From Streptomyces sp. MST-110588 (GTDB lineage: Bacteria; Actinomycetota; Actinomycetes; Streptomycetales; Streptomycetaceae), in the NCBI RefSeq assembly GCF_022695595.1, contig NZ_CP074380.1, positions 1,426,001-1,490,000 of the forward strand: DNA of 64,000 bases. Reading direction: 5' to 3'. Each line of letters starts with the position of its first letter. The stretch's first letter is position 1. The translations under genes and the position numbers were made by a program. A model generated the notes under the pieces. That model worked only from the letters and a program-made list of their open reading frames with translations, was not told the DNA's origin and searched no databases. Shown one piece after another: positions 52,261 through 61,024 of the stretch.

Positions 52261-53747
52261 GCGCCCAGCGCCACGAAGCCGCAGATGAGGGCGGCCAGGA
52301 CGGCGAGCAGCGGCCAGACGAAGCGCAGATACGCGTCGTACCCGATCCCGGCCAGCGCCACGCCGCCCATGACCACGGCCGTGGTGGGCACCCACAGGTT
52401 CATCCAGCCGCTGGCCGCCTGCCAGGAGGTGACCGCCACCGACCGCGCGACCCCCGCGAAGTCGGCGAGCGGGGCGAGGACGGGCATGGCGAGCGTGGCG
52501 TGGCCGGAGGTGGAGGGGATCAGGAAGGCCAGCGGCAGATTCACCACGTACACCATGATCCCGAAGAGAGCCGAGGGGGTCTGGGAGACGACGCCCTCGA
52601 CAGCATGCAGGACCGTGTCGGTGATGTGGCTGTTTGTCATAATCACGGTGACGCCTCGGGCCAGCACGATCACCAGGGCGGGCGCCAGGAAGTCCGCCGC
52701 GCCTTGGACGAATGTCGAGCTGATCCGCGCCTCGCCCATCCGCGCGACGATTCCCACGAGTACGGACGCGACCACGAACAGCGCCGCCAACTGGGGGAAG
52801 GTCCAGCCCAGTTCGAAGGAGTACGGGCGCGCGTCGGTGTCCCCGGTGAGCGCGCCGGCCCAGGGGATCACCGAGAAGATCATGAAGGCGAAGACCAGCG
52901 CCACCGTCACCAGCACGGCCTTGTGCAGACCGGTCAGCGCGGGCGGCGCCTCCGCCTCCCGCGCGTGCTCGCGGTCGCCGGGCCCGAAGCCGACGAGCGA
53001 GCGCCCCGGGTCGGCCCGCACCCGGCGCGCGTAACGGACGACGTAGGCGATGGTGACGCCGGTCAGCACCAGCCACATCGCCACCCGCAGCACGATGCCG
53101 TCACCGAGCGGGACATCGGCGGCGGAGGAGGCGACCCCCGTGGCGAACGGGTTGACGGTGGAGGCCAGCACGCCGACGCCGGCGCCCAGGATGATGGTCG
53201 CGGTGGCCACCAGCCGGTCGTAGCCGAGCGCCAGTATCAGCGGCACGACCAGCCCGTAGAAGCCGAGCGTCTCCTCGGCGAACCCCTCGACCGTCCCGAG
53301 GAGCGAGAAGACGGTCATCACCCCGGCGATCAGCAGCGCGCCACGGTCGCGCAGCCGGTGCGCCAGACGGGCGATGCCGCGGTCCAGGGCGCCGGTGGCG
53401 AAGACGACGGTGATGAACGCCCCGATGGCCAGCACGAAGAGGAACACCCCCGCGCTGCCGAAGAGGTCACCGCTCAGGTCCGGCCCGACCTCGCCGGTGT
53501 GCGCGTCCCGTACTCCGTACAGCCCGTTGACCGGCGAGAGGAAGAGGTCCTCCAGACGGTCCACGAGAGCCCGCCCGGACGCTTCCCGGTGGTACGAGCC
53601 CTGGACCGGGCTGCCCCGGCTGTCGCGCGTGTAGCTGCCCGGCGGGATGACGAAGGCCAGGAGCCACACGGCGACGGTGACGACGGCCAGCACGGTCGGC
53701 GCACCGGGGAAGGTGAAGCCGCGCCTGCCTTCGGCGGGATCACTCAT
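52248..53747 (-). CDS. YfcC-family (DcuC superfamily) membrane carrier
   Basis: A 499-residue protein with about 12 transmembrane segments. FLFVLAIGAFITVVFATGAL, GVMTVFSLLGTVEGFAEETL, LGAGVGVLASTVNPFATGVA and LAFLIPSTSGHATLAMPVLA are typical of the YfcC/arginine-ornithine or C4-dicarboxylate carrier superfamily, with its two re-entrant repeats. The substrate is not readable; location beside malate synthase would suit a dicarboxylate or amino acid. The ATG at 53747 (GGAAAG upstream) is preferred to the one at 53777. Confidence 0.85.
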   Translation of the reverse strand: MSDPAEGRRGFTFPGAPTVLAVVTVAVWLLAFVIPPGSYTRDSRGSPVQGSYHREASGRALVDRLEDLFLSPVNGLYGVRDAHTGEVGPDLSGDLFGSAGVFLFVLAIGAFITVVFATGALDRGIARLAHRLRDRGALLIAGVMTVFSLLGTVEGFAEETLGFYGLVVPLILALGYDRLVATATIILGAGVGVLASTVNPFATGVASSAADVPLGDGIVLRVAMWLVLTGVTIAYVVRYARRVRADPGRSLVGFGPGDREHAREAEAPPALTGLHKAVLVTVALVFAFMIFSVIPWAGALTGDTDARPYSFELGWTFPQLAALFVVASVLVGIVARMGEARISSTFVQGAADFLAPALVIVLARGVTVIMTNSHITDTVLHAVEGVVSQTPSALFGIMVYVVNLPLAFLIPSTSGHATLAMPVLAPLADFAGVARSVAVTSWQAASGWMNLWVPTTAVVMGGVALAGIGYDAYLRFVWPLLAVLAALICGFVALGAVVA

Positions 53748-53855
53748 CGATCGGTCTTTCCGGCATGCCGCCCGCACTCACCTTGCTGACTGACCTTCAG
53801 GACGGTCGCAGCATATAGCGCGAAAAGCCGCATATGGCGGAGACTCGGGCGCGAC

Positions 53856-54932
53856 TCAGGCGGGCGGCCCGCTCAGCGTCAGGGCCGCCCGCATCGCCGC
53901 GTCCCGCAGACCGGTCAGCCGGCGGGCGTGCGCCATCCGGTTCATCAGGCGCGAGGTACGGGCCAGCCGCTGCGTCACCGGGCGGCGGCGCCGGTCGTAC
54001 GCGCGCAGGGCGGTGGGCACGTCCGGCGCGGCCAGCAGGGCACGGGCCAGCACCACCCCGTCGATGAGCGCCTCACAGGCACCCCGCCCCAGGTCGGGCG
54101 TCATCGCATGGGCGGCGTCCCCGATCAGTGCGGTGCGCCCCTTGACGTACGAGGGCAGCGGCGGATCGAGGTGATACAGGTCCAACCTCAGCACCTCGGG
54201 TTCCGTCACCTTCTCCACAACCTGCCGCACCCCGGCGTGCCAGTGGCCGAACCGGCCCCGCAGCCAGGCCGCCTCTCCCCCCGGGAAGTACGCCCCCTCC
54301 GGCAGGACCGCACACGCGAACCAGTTGGTGCGCCCGCCGGACGTCGGAGTGATGCCGAACCGCAACCCGTCCCCCCAGGTCTCGGTGACGGATCCGATGT
54401 CCCCGTCGACCGTTCCGCGCCACGAGGTGGCGCCCGCGTGGACCGCCCGGTGGGCGGAGCCGAAAAGCGCGGTACGGGCAGCGCTGTTGAGGCCATCGGC
54501 TCCCACCACCACCTCGTACGAGCCCTCCAGCGCCCCCAGGTCCGCCACCCGCTCACCGAAGCGCACCACCCCCTCGCCGAGCGCGCCGTACAGCAACGAC
54601 AGCAGGTCGGGACGGGACAGGAGGTGCACCACATCACCGGTACGCCGGCGCAGCGCCGTGACGTCGATGGTGGCGATACGGCTCCCGTCCGGACGCAGGA
54701 AGGCGCCGGCACTCTGCGCCCGCCCCACGGCCCGCACCCGTTCCCCCACGCCGAGGGCGTCCAGGGCCTTCAGCGCGGACGGCCACATCCCCAGGGCCGT
54801 TCCGGTCTCCGGGAGAGCCGGGGACCGTTCGAAGACGTCGACCGACCAGCCTCCGTCCCGAAGGAGAACGGCCGTGGCGAGTCCGCCGATACCGCCGCCG
54901 ACAACGGCTGCCTTACGAGGATTCCGCGTCAT
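53856..54932 (-). CDS. FAD-dependent monooxygenase
   Basis: A 358-residue class A flavoprotein of the salicylate-hydroxylase type. The FAD/NAD(P) motifs are AAVVGGGIGGLATAVLLRD, DVVHLLSRPDLLSLLYGALG, EVVVGADGLNSAAR and the second FAD motif TALIGDAAHAMTPDLGRGAC. It hydroxylates an aromatic or polyketide-like substrate, or acts in detoxification. It is divergent from a TetR gene; the 63-bp gap is almost filled by a 38-bp palindrome, so TetR very probably represses it until the substrate appears. Confidence 0.92.
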   Translation of the reverse strand: MTRNPRKAAVVGGGIGGLATAVLLRDGGWSVDVFERSPALPETGTALGMWPSALKALDALGVGERVRAVGRAQSAGAFLRPDGSRIATIDVTALRRRTGDVVHLLSRPDLLSLLYGALGEGVVRFGERVADLGALEGSYEVVVGADGLNSAARTALFGSAHRAVHAGATSWRGTVDGDIGSVTETWGDGLRFGITPTSGGRTNWFACAVLPEGAYFPGGEAAWLRGRFGHWHAGVRQVVEKVTEPEVLRLDLYHLDPPLPSYVKGRTALIGDAAHAMTPDLGRGACEALIDGVVLARALLAAPDVPTALRAYDRRRRPVTQRLARTSRLMNRMAHARRLTGLRDAAMRAALTLSGPPA

Positions 54933-54942
54933 GGCAGCAGGC

Positions 54943-54980
54943 TACTATGTTTGTAGTGCCCGTGCACTACAAACATAGTA
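54943..54980. promoter_or_regulatory. 38-bp perfect palindrome, TetR operator
   Basis: The two 17-bp arms (54943-54959 and 54964-54980) are perfectly complementary, separated by CCGT. Each arm is itself semi-palindromic (ACTATGTTTGTAGT and ACTACAAACATAGT), so it may hold two operators back to back. It lies 10 bp before the monooxygenase start and 15 bp before the tetR start. Confidence 0.88.
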
Positions 54981-54995
54981 AGAGGGAGGCGCAGC

Positions 54996-55550
54996 GTGGC
55001 AGGACGGCGGGAGCAGGTACTCCGGGCGGCGATCGAGGTCCTGGGGGCGGAGGGGTCCCGGCGGCTGACCTACCAGGCCGTCGACACCGCCGCCGGCGTC
55101 CCCTCGGGCACCACCTCCAACTACTTCCGCAACCGCGTCGCCCTGATCGACGGCATCGTCGACCACCTCCAGGCCCTGGAACGCCGCGACTGGGAAGCGT
55201 TCGCCCGCGAGGCCGACCCGGCGGACGTACACGAACTCGCCGAGGCCCTCGCCCGGTTCCTCACCTACGCCACCGGCCCCGAACGCGCCAGGACCGCCGC
55301 CCGCTACGCCCTCTTCCTGGAGTCCGCCTCCCGCCCCGAACTGCGCGCGCCCCTGACCCGCGGCCGGCAGACCGTCCTCGCCTGGGGCTCCGAATGGATC
55401 CGCCGCTTCGGCTCCCCCACCCCCGAACGGCACTGCGAGATCCTCCTCGACTACCTCGACGGCGCAGCCCTGCACCAACTTGCCTTCCCCGCCGACGACT
55501 TCGACCCCCTGCCCGGCATCCGGGACCTTCTACGGGGCCTGCTGGCCTGA
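54996..55550 (+). CDS. TetR-family regulator
   Basis: A 184-residue repressor. The helix-turn-helix is in LTYQAVDTAAGVPSGTTSNY followed by FRNRVALIDGIVDH; the C-terminal TetR_C_6-like domain is helical (EALARFLTYATGPERARTAA). The GTG start at 54996 follows GAGGGAGG. It is divergent from the FAD monooxygenase gene across the palindrome at 54943-54980, so it is the likely repressor of both genes. The inducer may be the monooxygenase substrate. Confidence 0.9.
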   Translation: MAGRREQVLRAAIEVLGAEGSRRLTYQAVDTAAGVPSGTTSNYFRNRVALIDGIVDHLQALERRDWEAFAREADPADVHELAEALARFLTYATGPERARTAARYALFLESASRPELRAPLTRGRQTVLAWGSEWIRRFGSPTPERHCEILLDYLDGAALHQLAFPADDFDPLPGIRDLLRGLLA

Positions 55551-55671
55551 AGCGGGGGCCGGGTGAAGGGCTGTGCGAAGTCCGAGCAGGCGAGGTGGGT
55601 CGCGGTTTTCGTCCGCCACGCGCCACGGACACTGCCGCCCACCAGGCGGCTGACCACTACCCGCGGGCCTG

Positions 55672-56570
55672 TCACCGCGGCGCCCCTTCGGTGATCCGTT
55701 TTTCGAACCAGTGGTGGGCGTACGGCTCGTCGTTGAAGGCGGTGACCTCCTGGAAGCCGCAGGAGCGGTACAGGGCGATCGCGCCGGTGAGGACTTTGTT
55801 GGTGTCCAGGCGGAGTACGGTGCGGCCGTGACGGGCGGCCCGGGCCTCCAGCTCGGACAGGAAGCGGCGGCCGAGGCCGAGCCTTCGGGCGTGGGGGCCA
55901 CCCACATGCGCTTGATCTCGGCCGCGCGACCGGGCGGCAGCTTCAGACCGGCGCAGCCGACGGGCTCGCCGTGCAGCCGGGCGACCAGCAACAGGCCGTT
56001 CGGCAGGCGGAGTTCACCGGCGTCGGGCAGCAGGCTCCGCGCGGGGTCGAAGCCGGCCTCGAAGCGTTCTTGCAGTTCGGTGAAGTAGGAGTTCAGGCAG
56101 TGCCGGGCGTCGGGGTGGGCCGGGTCCAGGACGTCCAGTGCGACCGTCGCGGCGGTCAGCAGCCGGTCGACCTCGGCCATGGCGGCGATCAGCCGGGCGC
56201 GCTGGGCGGTGTTGAGGGGCTCCAGCAGGGAGCCGGCCAGCTCATTGCTGCGGTCATCGAGCAGGGCGTGCTCCATACGCCCCGCTTCGGTGAGCCGGAC
56301 GGTGCGCACCCGCCGGTCCTCGGGCAGCGGCTCCACCGTCACCAGGCCGTCGGCTTCCAGGAAACGGAGCAGTCGGCTCACGTAACCGGAGTCGAGCCCG
56401 AGGCGTTCGCGCAGCCGCCGTACGTCCTGACCCTGCTCACCGATCTCCCAGAGGAGCCGGGCCTCGCCGATGGACCGGTCGCGGCCGAGATAGCGGTCGT
56501 GGAGCACGCCCACGCGGGCGGTGACGGTGCGGTTGAACCGCCGTACCTGATCGATCTGCGCGGTATCCAT
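55672..56570 (-). CDS. MarR-GNAT fusion protein (one-base frameshift)
   Basis: The N-terminal MarR domain (about 1-150) has IGEARLLWEIGEQGQDVRRL, GLDSGYVSRLLRFLEADGLV and PEDRRVRTVRLTEAG; the GNAT domain follows (GLLLVARLHGEPVGCAGLKL, AAEIKRMWVAP). The frame is lost there, and the rest, HARRLGLGRRFLSELEARAA, VLRLDTNKVLTGAIALYRSC and HHWFEKRI, is in another frame. One missing C (complement of the G run at 55893-55897) restores 299 residues. Such fusions couple acetyl-CoA or substrate sensing to regulation. A perfect palindrome touches the start codon, indicating autoregulation. Confidence 0.87.
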
Positions 56571-56590
56571 TCTCTGACTTTAGTCAGAGA
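56571..56590. promoter_or_regulatory. Palindrome abutting the marR-GNAT start codon
   Basis: TCTCTGACT and AGTCAGAGA are perfect 9-bp arms separated by TT; the palindrome ends exactly where the ATG on the minus strand begins. This is a likely MarR autoregulatory operator. Confidence 0.75.
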
Positions 56591-56652
56591 AACGGTGACG
56601 AGACTAGAGTGCGAGGCGCCCCTGACGGGTTCCGGTCAAGTCGCGTGTCTGG

Positions 56653-56667
56653 TAGGAAAGTTTCCTA
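56653..56667. promoter_or_regulatory. CsnR-type operator upstream of chitosanase gene
   Basis: TAGGAAAGTTTCCTA is palindromic around a central G, 50 bp upstream of the ATG. It resembles the palindrome reported upstream of Streptomyces csn genes and bound by the ROK-family repressor CsnR. No csnR gene is adjacent. Confidence 0.75.
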
Positions 56668-56717
56668 ACGGTTGGGGAAATCCCCCCTCCATGGCTTACT
56701 CCTGACCGGAGGTCACC

Positions 56718-57614
56718 ATGCGCACCCGATCGTCAGCCAAGGCACTCGGCAAGCCCGTAACCCGCGTCGCCCTCGGCCTGGCCCTGCTCGCCGTACCGAC
56801 GACCGCTGTCGCCGTCGACGCCCTGCCGGCCGGCCACCCCACGGCGACCGCCACCGCGACCGCGACCGCGACCGCCCGTACCGTACCGTCCGCGCCCCGC
56901 GCCGCGGTGGGGCTGGACGACCCGCAGAAGAAGGAGATCGCCATGAAACTGGTCTCCAGCGCGGAGAACTCCTCGCTGGACTGGAAGGCCCAGTACAAGT
57001 ACATCGAGGACATCGGTGACGGCCGCGGCTACACCGCCGGCATCATCGGCTTCTGCTCCGGCACCCACGACATGCTGGAGCTGGTGGAGCTCTACACCAA
57101 GCGCAAGCCGGGCAACGTCCTGGCGAAGTACCTGCCCGCGCTGCGCGCCGTCGACGGCAGCGACTCCCATGAGGGCCTGGACCCGGACTACCCCAAGGAC
57201 TGGAGGAAGGCCGCCCAGGACCCCGTCTTCCAGCAGGCCCAGAACGACGAGCGGGACCGGGTCTACTTCAACCCGGCGGTCAAGCGGGGCAAGGCCGACG
57301 GGATCGGCGTGCTCGGCCAGTTCGCGTACTACGACGCACTGGTGATGCACGGTGACGGCAGTGACCGGACCAGCTTCTCCGGCATCCGCAAGCGGGCGAT
57401 GGCCGAGGCGAGGACCCCGGCCCAGGGCGGCGACGAGAAGACGTACCTGAACGCCTTCCTCGACGCCCGGGTGTGGGCCATGAAGCAGGAGGAGGCACAC
57501 CGCGACACCAGCCGTGTGGACACCGCACAGCGGGTCTTCCTCAGGAAGGGGAACCTGAACCTGGATACGCCGCTGGACTGGAAGGTGTACGGGCAGAGCT
57601 TCCACATCGGCTGA
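56718..57614 (+). CDS. csn: Secreted chitosanase, glycoside hydrolase family 46
   Basis: A 298-residue precursor. An export signal (about 1-33) is followed by a Thr/Ala repeat (TATATATATA) and the mature enzyme from about residue 62. The catalytic Glu lies in LVSSAENSSLDWKAQYKYIE and the catalytic Asp in DIGDGRGYTAGIIGFCSG, the GH46 signature. It hydrolyses chitosan outside the cell. The start follows GACCGGAGGTCACC, a strong ribosome-binding site. Regulation is probably through the palindrome at 56653. Confidence 0.95.
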   Translation: MRTRSSAKALGKPVTRVALGLALLAVPTTAVAVDALPAGHPTATATATATATARTVPSAPRAAVGLDDPQKKEIAMKLVSSAENSSLDWKAQYKYIEDIGDGRGYTAGIIGFCSGTHDMLELVELYTKRKPGNVLAKYLPALRAVDGSDSHEGLDPDYPKDWRKAAQDPVFQQAQNDERDRVYFNPAVKRGKADGIGVLGQFAYYDALVMHGDGSDRTSFSGIRKRAMAEARTPAQGGDEKTYLNAFLDARVWAMKQEEAHRDTSRVDTAQRVFLRKGNLNLDTPLDWKVYGQSFHIG

Positions 57615-57646
57615 GCAGGCGGGACCTGCCCGCCCTGTCGGCCGAC

Positions 57647-57678
57647 GGACCGGCGGACCGGCGGACCGGCGGACCGGC
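57647..57678 (+). repeat. Four tandem copies of an 8-bp unit after csn
   Basis: GGACCGGC is repeated four times without interruption in the 79-bp gap between the convergent csn and permease genes. Confidence 0.85.
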
Positions 57679-57693
57679 GGCAAGCAGTACCGC

Positions 57694-59148
57694 TCAGTGG
57701 GCGGACACCGCTCCGGGCTCCGCCGTGCCGGAGCCGTGTTGGTGCGGGACGCCTCCCAGAGGCGTCCCGTCACGCCTCTTTCCCCTCTTCCCGCTCTCCC
57801 CTCTTTTCCCCTTCCTCCCCCGGTGGTTGAAGGCCAGGTTCAGCAGCACGGCGACCAGACAGCCGGTGCTGATGCCGGAGTCCAGGACGACCAGCAGCCC
57901 CTGGGGGAAGTGGTGGTAGAAGCGCGGCGCGGCGACCGGTATCAGTCCGATGCCGACCGCCGCCGCCACGATCAGCGCGTTCTCGCCCTTGTCCAGCGCG
58001 GCGGTGGCCAGGGTCTGGATGCCGCTGGCCGCCACGGACCCGAACAGGACGATGCCCGCGCCGCCGAGCACCGGCAGCGGGACCAGGGAGATCACCGAGG
58101 CGGCGACCGGGCACAGCCCCAGGAGGACCAGGATGCCGCCGCCGGTGGCGACCACGTAGCGGCTGCGCACCCCGGTCATCGCCACCAGGCCGATGTTCTG
58201 GGCGAAGGCACTGGTGGCGAAGCCGTTGAACAGGGGGCTGACGGCGGTGCCGAGGGTGTCGGCGCGCAGTCCGCCGGCGATGGTCCGCTCGTCCGCCGGC
58301 CGCCCCACGATCCGGCCCAGCGCCAGCATGTCGGCCGTCGACTCGGTCATGCACACCAGCATCACCACGCACATGGAGACGATCGCGGCGGCGTCGTCGA
58401 ACCTCGGGGCGCCGAAATGGAAGGGCGTGGGGAAGCCGACGAGGCCCGCGTCGCCGAGGGCGCCGAAGTCGGTGAGGCCGGCCGGGACCGCCAGGACCGT
58501 ACCGATGGCCAGGCCGATCAGGATCGCTGTCTGCCGCAGGAAGCCGCGCAGCACTCGCCGCAGGACCAGCACGGTCACCAGCGTCAGCGCGGCCAGGGCG
58601 ATGTTGGCCGGCGAACCGTAGTCCGCCGCCCGCGCGTTGCCGCCCTGGGCCCAGTTGAAGGCCACCGGCAGCAGGGAGACGCCGATCAGGGTGATGACGG
58701 TGCCGGTGACCACCGGCGGGAAGAACCGCAGCAGTCTGGAGAAGTACGGCGCCAGGACGAAGCCCAGCACGCCTGCGACGATCACCGCGCCGAAGATGAC
58801 CGGCAGCGCGTCGCGGGGGCCGTGGGCCGTACCGATGGCGACCATCGGGGTCACGCCCGCGAAGGAGACGCCGTTGACGAACGGCAGTCTGGCACCGACC
58901 TTCCACAGGCCCAGGGTCTGGAGGAGGGTGGCCAGGCCGGCCGTGAAGAGCGCGGCGCCCATGAGGAAGGCGGTGCCGGTGGCGTCCAGCCCGCAGGCCG
59001 GCCCGACGATCATCGGCGGGGCCACCACCCCCGCGTACATCGCGGCGACGTGCTGGAGGCCGCTGGTGAACATCTTCAGGGGCGGAAGGGTCCGGTCGAC
59101 CGGGTGCTTGCGGTCGTCCGCCGGCTGGTGCCCAGAGGTTGCGGCCAC
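57694..59148 (-). CDS. NCS2-family purine permease, copy 1
   Basis: A 484-residue transporter of the nucleobase-cation symporter-2 (xanthine/uracil permease) family, with about 14 hydrophobic segments. Recognisable blocks are GLQHVAAMYAGVVAPPMIVG, LPFVNGVSFAGVTPMVAIG, CMTESTADMLALGRIVGRP and the family signature in SAFAQNIGLVAMTGVRSRYV. A Lys/Arg-rich tail of about 45 residues ends the protein. It probably imports urate, xanthine or 8-oxopurine. It is downstream of the 8-oxoguanine deaminase gene on the same strand and is a paralogue of the permease at 61025. Confidence 0.92.
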   Translation of the reverse strand: MAATSGHQPADDRKHPVDRTLPPLKMFTSGLQHVAAMYAGVVAPPMIVGPACGLDATGTAFLMGAALFTAGLATLLQTLGLWKVGARLPFVNGVSFAGVTPMVAIGTAHGPRDALPVIFGAVIVAGVLGFVLAPYFSRLLRFFPPVVTGTVITLIGVSLLPVAFNWAQGGNARAADYGSPANIALAALTLVTVLVLRRVLRGFLRQTAILIGLAIGTVLAVPAGLTDFGALGDAGLVGFPTPFHFGAPRFDDAAAIVSMCVVMLVCMTESTADMLALGRIVGRPADERTIAGGLRADTLGTAVSPLFNGFATSAFAQNIGLVAMTGVRSRYVVATGGGILVLLGLCPVAASVISLVPLPVLGGAGIVLFGSVAASGIQTLATAALDKGENALIVAAAVGIGLIPVAAPRFYHHFPQGLLVVLDSGISTGCLVAVLLNLAFNHRGRKGKRGESGKRGKRRDGTPLGGVPHQHGSGTAEPGAVSAH

Positions 59149-59503
59149 TGCGGGCCTCCTGTCGATTTCTGCTCCGCCGCGGAACGGCGGTGCGAGGCTG
59201 TCACGGAGGACGTGCGGGGCATGCGGTACGGGGCGTGGCGCGGTGTGGAATTGCGGCGCGGTGCGGTACGAGTACGAGTACGTGGTGCAGTGCGTGGAGC
59301 GGTACGAGTGCGTGGTGCAGTGCGAGTACGTGGAGCGGTACGTGTATGTGGTGCGGTGCGAGTACGTGCGTGATGCCGGCCCGGGGACGCGGACCGTTGC
59401 CCGCGCCCCGGGTTCCGGCGCCCGCGGACCCTGAGGTCCGCGGGCCCGGCCGGGAGCCGTCCCTCCCGGCCGGGTCCTGTGTGCCGTAAGGCCGCGGCCG
59501 GGA
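59149..59503. other. Intergenic region with degenerate 36-bp repeats
   Basis: 355 bp without a gene. Two adjacent 36-bp units, 59294-59329 and 59330-59365, are about 32/36 identical, and a third diverged copy precedes them from about 59261. All are built from GTACGAGTACGTGGTGC-like strings. The region separates the permease from the deaminase and must contain the permease's ribosome-binding site and possibly a promoter. Confidence 0.6.
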
Positions 59504-60949
59504 TCAGCCCCCGGCGGCGATACGGGCCAGACGCCGTGCCTGCGTCCGCGCCGCGCGGGCGACGGCCTCCTCGTCCACGTTCGTCAGGTGGTTGTCCTCG
59601 ACGACCGGCTCACCGCCGACCAGGGACAGGGTGACGGGAGCGGCCGGTCCAAATACCAGCGCGGTGACCGGGTCGGCGATGGTGGAGTGGCCCAGGCCGT
59701 CCAGCTTCCACAGCACCAGGTCGGCGAGCTTGCCGGCCTCGATGGAGCCGGTCTCCCGCGCCCGGCCCAGGACCTGTGCACCGCCGTACGTGCCCAGGCG
59801 CAGCGCCCGGCGGGCGTCCAGGGCGGCTTCCCGGTGGGCGCCGAGGCGGTTGATCAGCAGCGCGTTGCGCAGTTCGGTGTGCAGTTCGCCGGACTCGTTG
59901 GAGGCCGTGCCGTCCACGCCCAGGCCGACCGGGACGCCGGCCCGCAGCATGTCGGGGACCCGGGCGATCCCGGCGGCCAGGCGTGCGTTGGAGGACGGGC
60001 AGTGGGCGACGCCGGTGCCCGTACGGGCGAAGGCGGCGATGTCGGCGTCGTTCATGTGGACGCAGTGCGCCATCCACACGTCCTCGCCGAGCCAGCCGGT
60101 GGACTCGAAGTAGTCGGTGGGGCCCATGCCGAACAGTTCGTGACAGAACTTCTCCTCCTCCACGGTCTCCGAGCCATGGGTGTGCATCCGGACGCCCTTG
60201 CGCCGCGCCAGCAGGGCGCCCTCCCGCAGGAGTTCGGTGGAGACGGAGAAGGGGGAACAGGGGGCCACGGCGATGTGCACCAGGGAGCCGAAGGAGGCGT
60301 CGTGGTGGCTGTCGATGGCTTCTTCCGTGGCTTTCAGGGCGCCTTCGGTGGTCTCCACGGCGAAGTCCGGCGGCAGCCCGCCGTCCTTGACACCCCGGTC
60401 CATGGAGCCGCGGGCCAGGGTGATCCGGGCGCCTATGCTGGCCGCGGCGGCCAGTTCGGCGGCGACCAGGTCGCCGGAGCCCCGGGGGAAGATGTAGTGG
60501 TGGTCGCAGGCGGTGGTGACACCGCCCTTGACCATCATCGCCAGCGACCCCTGGGTGGCGGCGGCGAGCATCGGCGCGTCGATGCGGGCCCAGGTCGGGT
60601 AGAGGGCGACCAGCCAGTCGAAGAGGTTGTGGTCGGTGGCCAGGCCCCGGGTGATCCACTGGTAGAAGTGGTGGTGGGTGTTGACCAGGCCGGGGGTCAG
60701 GAGGTGGCCGCTGCCGTCGATCCGCCGGACGACGTTCTCCAGGCCCTTGGGGGCCGGTCCCGCGCCGACCGATTCGATGACCTGGCCGGCGACGACGACA
60801 TGGCCCGCGGCGTGTTCGGTGTCCTGGGCGTCGACGGTGGCGACAGCACAGTTCTCGATGACGGTGCGCTCGGCCGGTGGTACGGCCGGCGGTGTGTCCA
60901 ACGGTGTGTCCGACGCTCCTGGTGCTCCCGGTGCTGCTTGTGCTGCCAT
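59504..60949 (-). CDS. 8-oxoguanine deaminase-type amidohydrolase
   Basis: A 481-residue metal-dependent hydrolase of the TRZ/ATZ subgroup. The HxH motif is in LLTPGLVNTHHHFYQWITRG, with DHHYIFPRGSG, further ligands in MHTHGSETVEEEKFCHELFG and the Asp in VGLGVDGTASNESGELHTEL. This pattern, in particular VNTHHHFYQW, suits 8-oxoguanine deaminases, which convert 8-oxoguanine to urate plus ammonia. The ATG at 60949 (GAAGGA upstream) is preferred to that at 61015. Two purine permeases flank it and urate oxidase lies upstream, so its product can enter the urate pathway directly. Confidence 0.88.
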   Translation of the reverse strand: MAAQAAPGAPGASDTPLDTPPAVPPAERTVIENCAVATVDAQDTEHAAGHVVVAGQVIESVGAGPAPKGLENVVRRIDGSGHLLTPGLVNTHHHFYQWITRGLATDHNLFDWLVALYPTWARIDAPMLAAATQGSLAMMVKGGVTTACDHHYIFPRGSGDLVAAELAAAASIGARITLARGSMDRGVKDGGLPPDFAVETTEGALKATEEAIDSHHDASFGSLVHIAVAPCSPFSVSTELLREGALLARRKGVRMHTHGSETVEEEKFCHELFGMGPTDYFESTGWLGEDVWMAHCVHMNDADIAAFARTGTGVAHCPSSNARLAAGIARVPDMLRAGVPVGLGVDGTASNESGELHTELRNALLINRLGAHREAALDARRALRLGTYGGAQVLGRARETGSIEAGKLADLVLWKLDGLGHSTIADPVTALVFGPAAPVTLSLVGGEPVVEDNHLTNVDEEAVARAARTQARRLARIAAGG

Positions 60950-61024
60950 GGCGCGTCCTTCTTCTGTCGGTGGCATGACGTCGGGACGCTGCCTTGGCGC
61001 GTCCGTGGAGGGCACGGCCGGACC

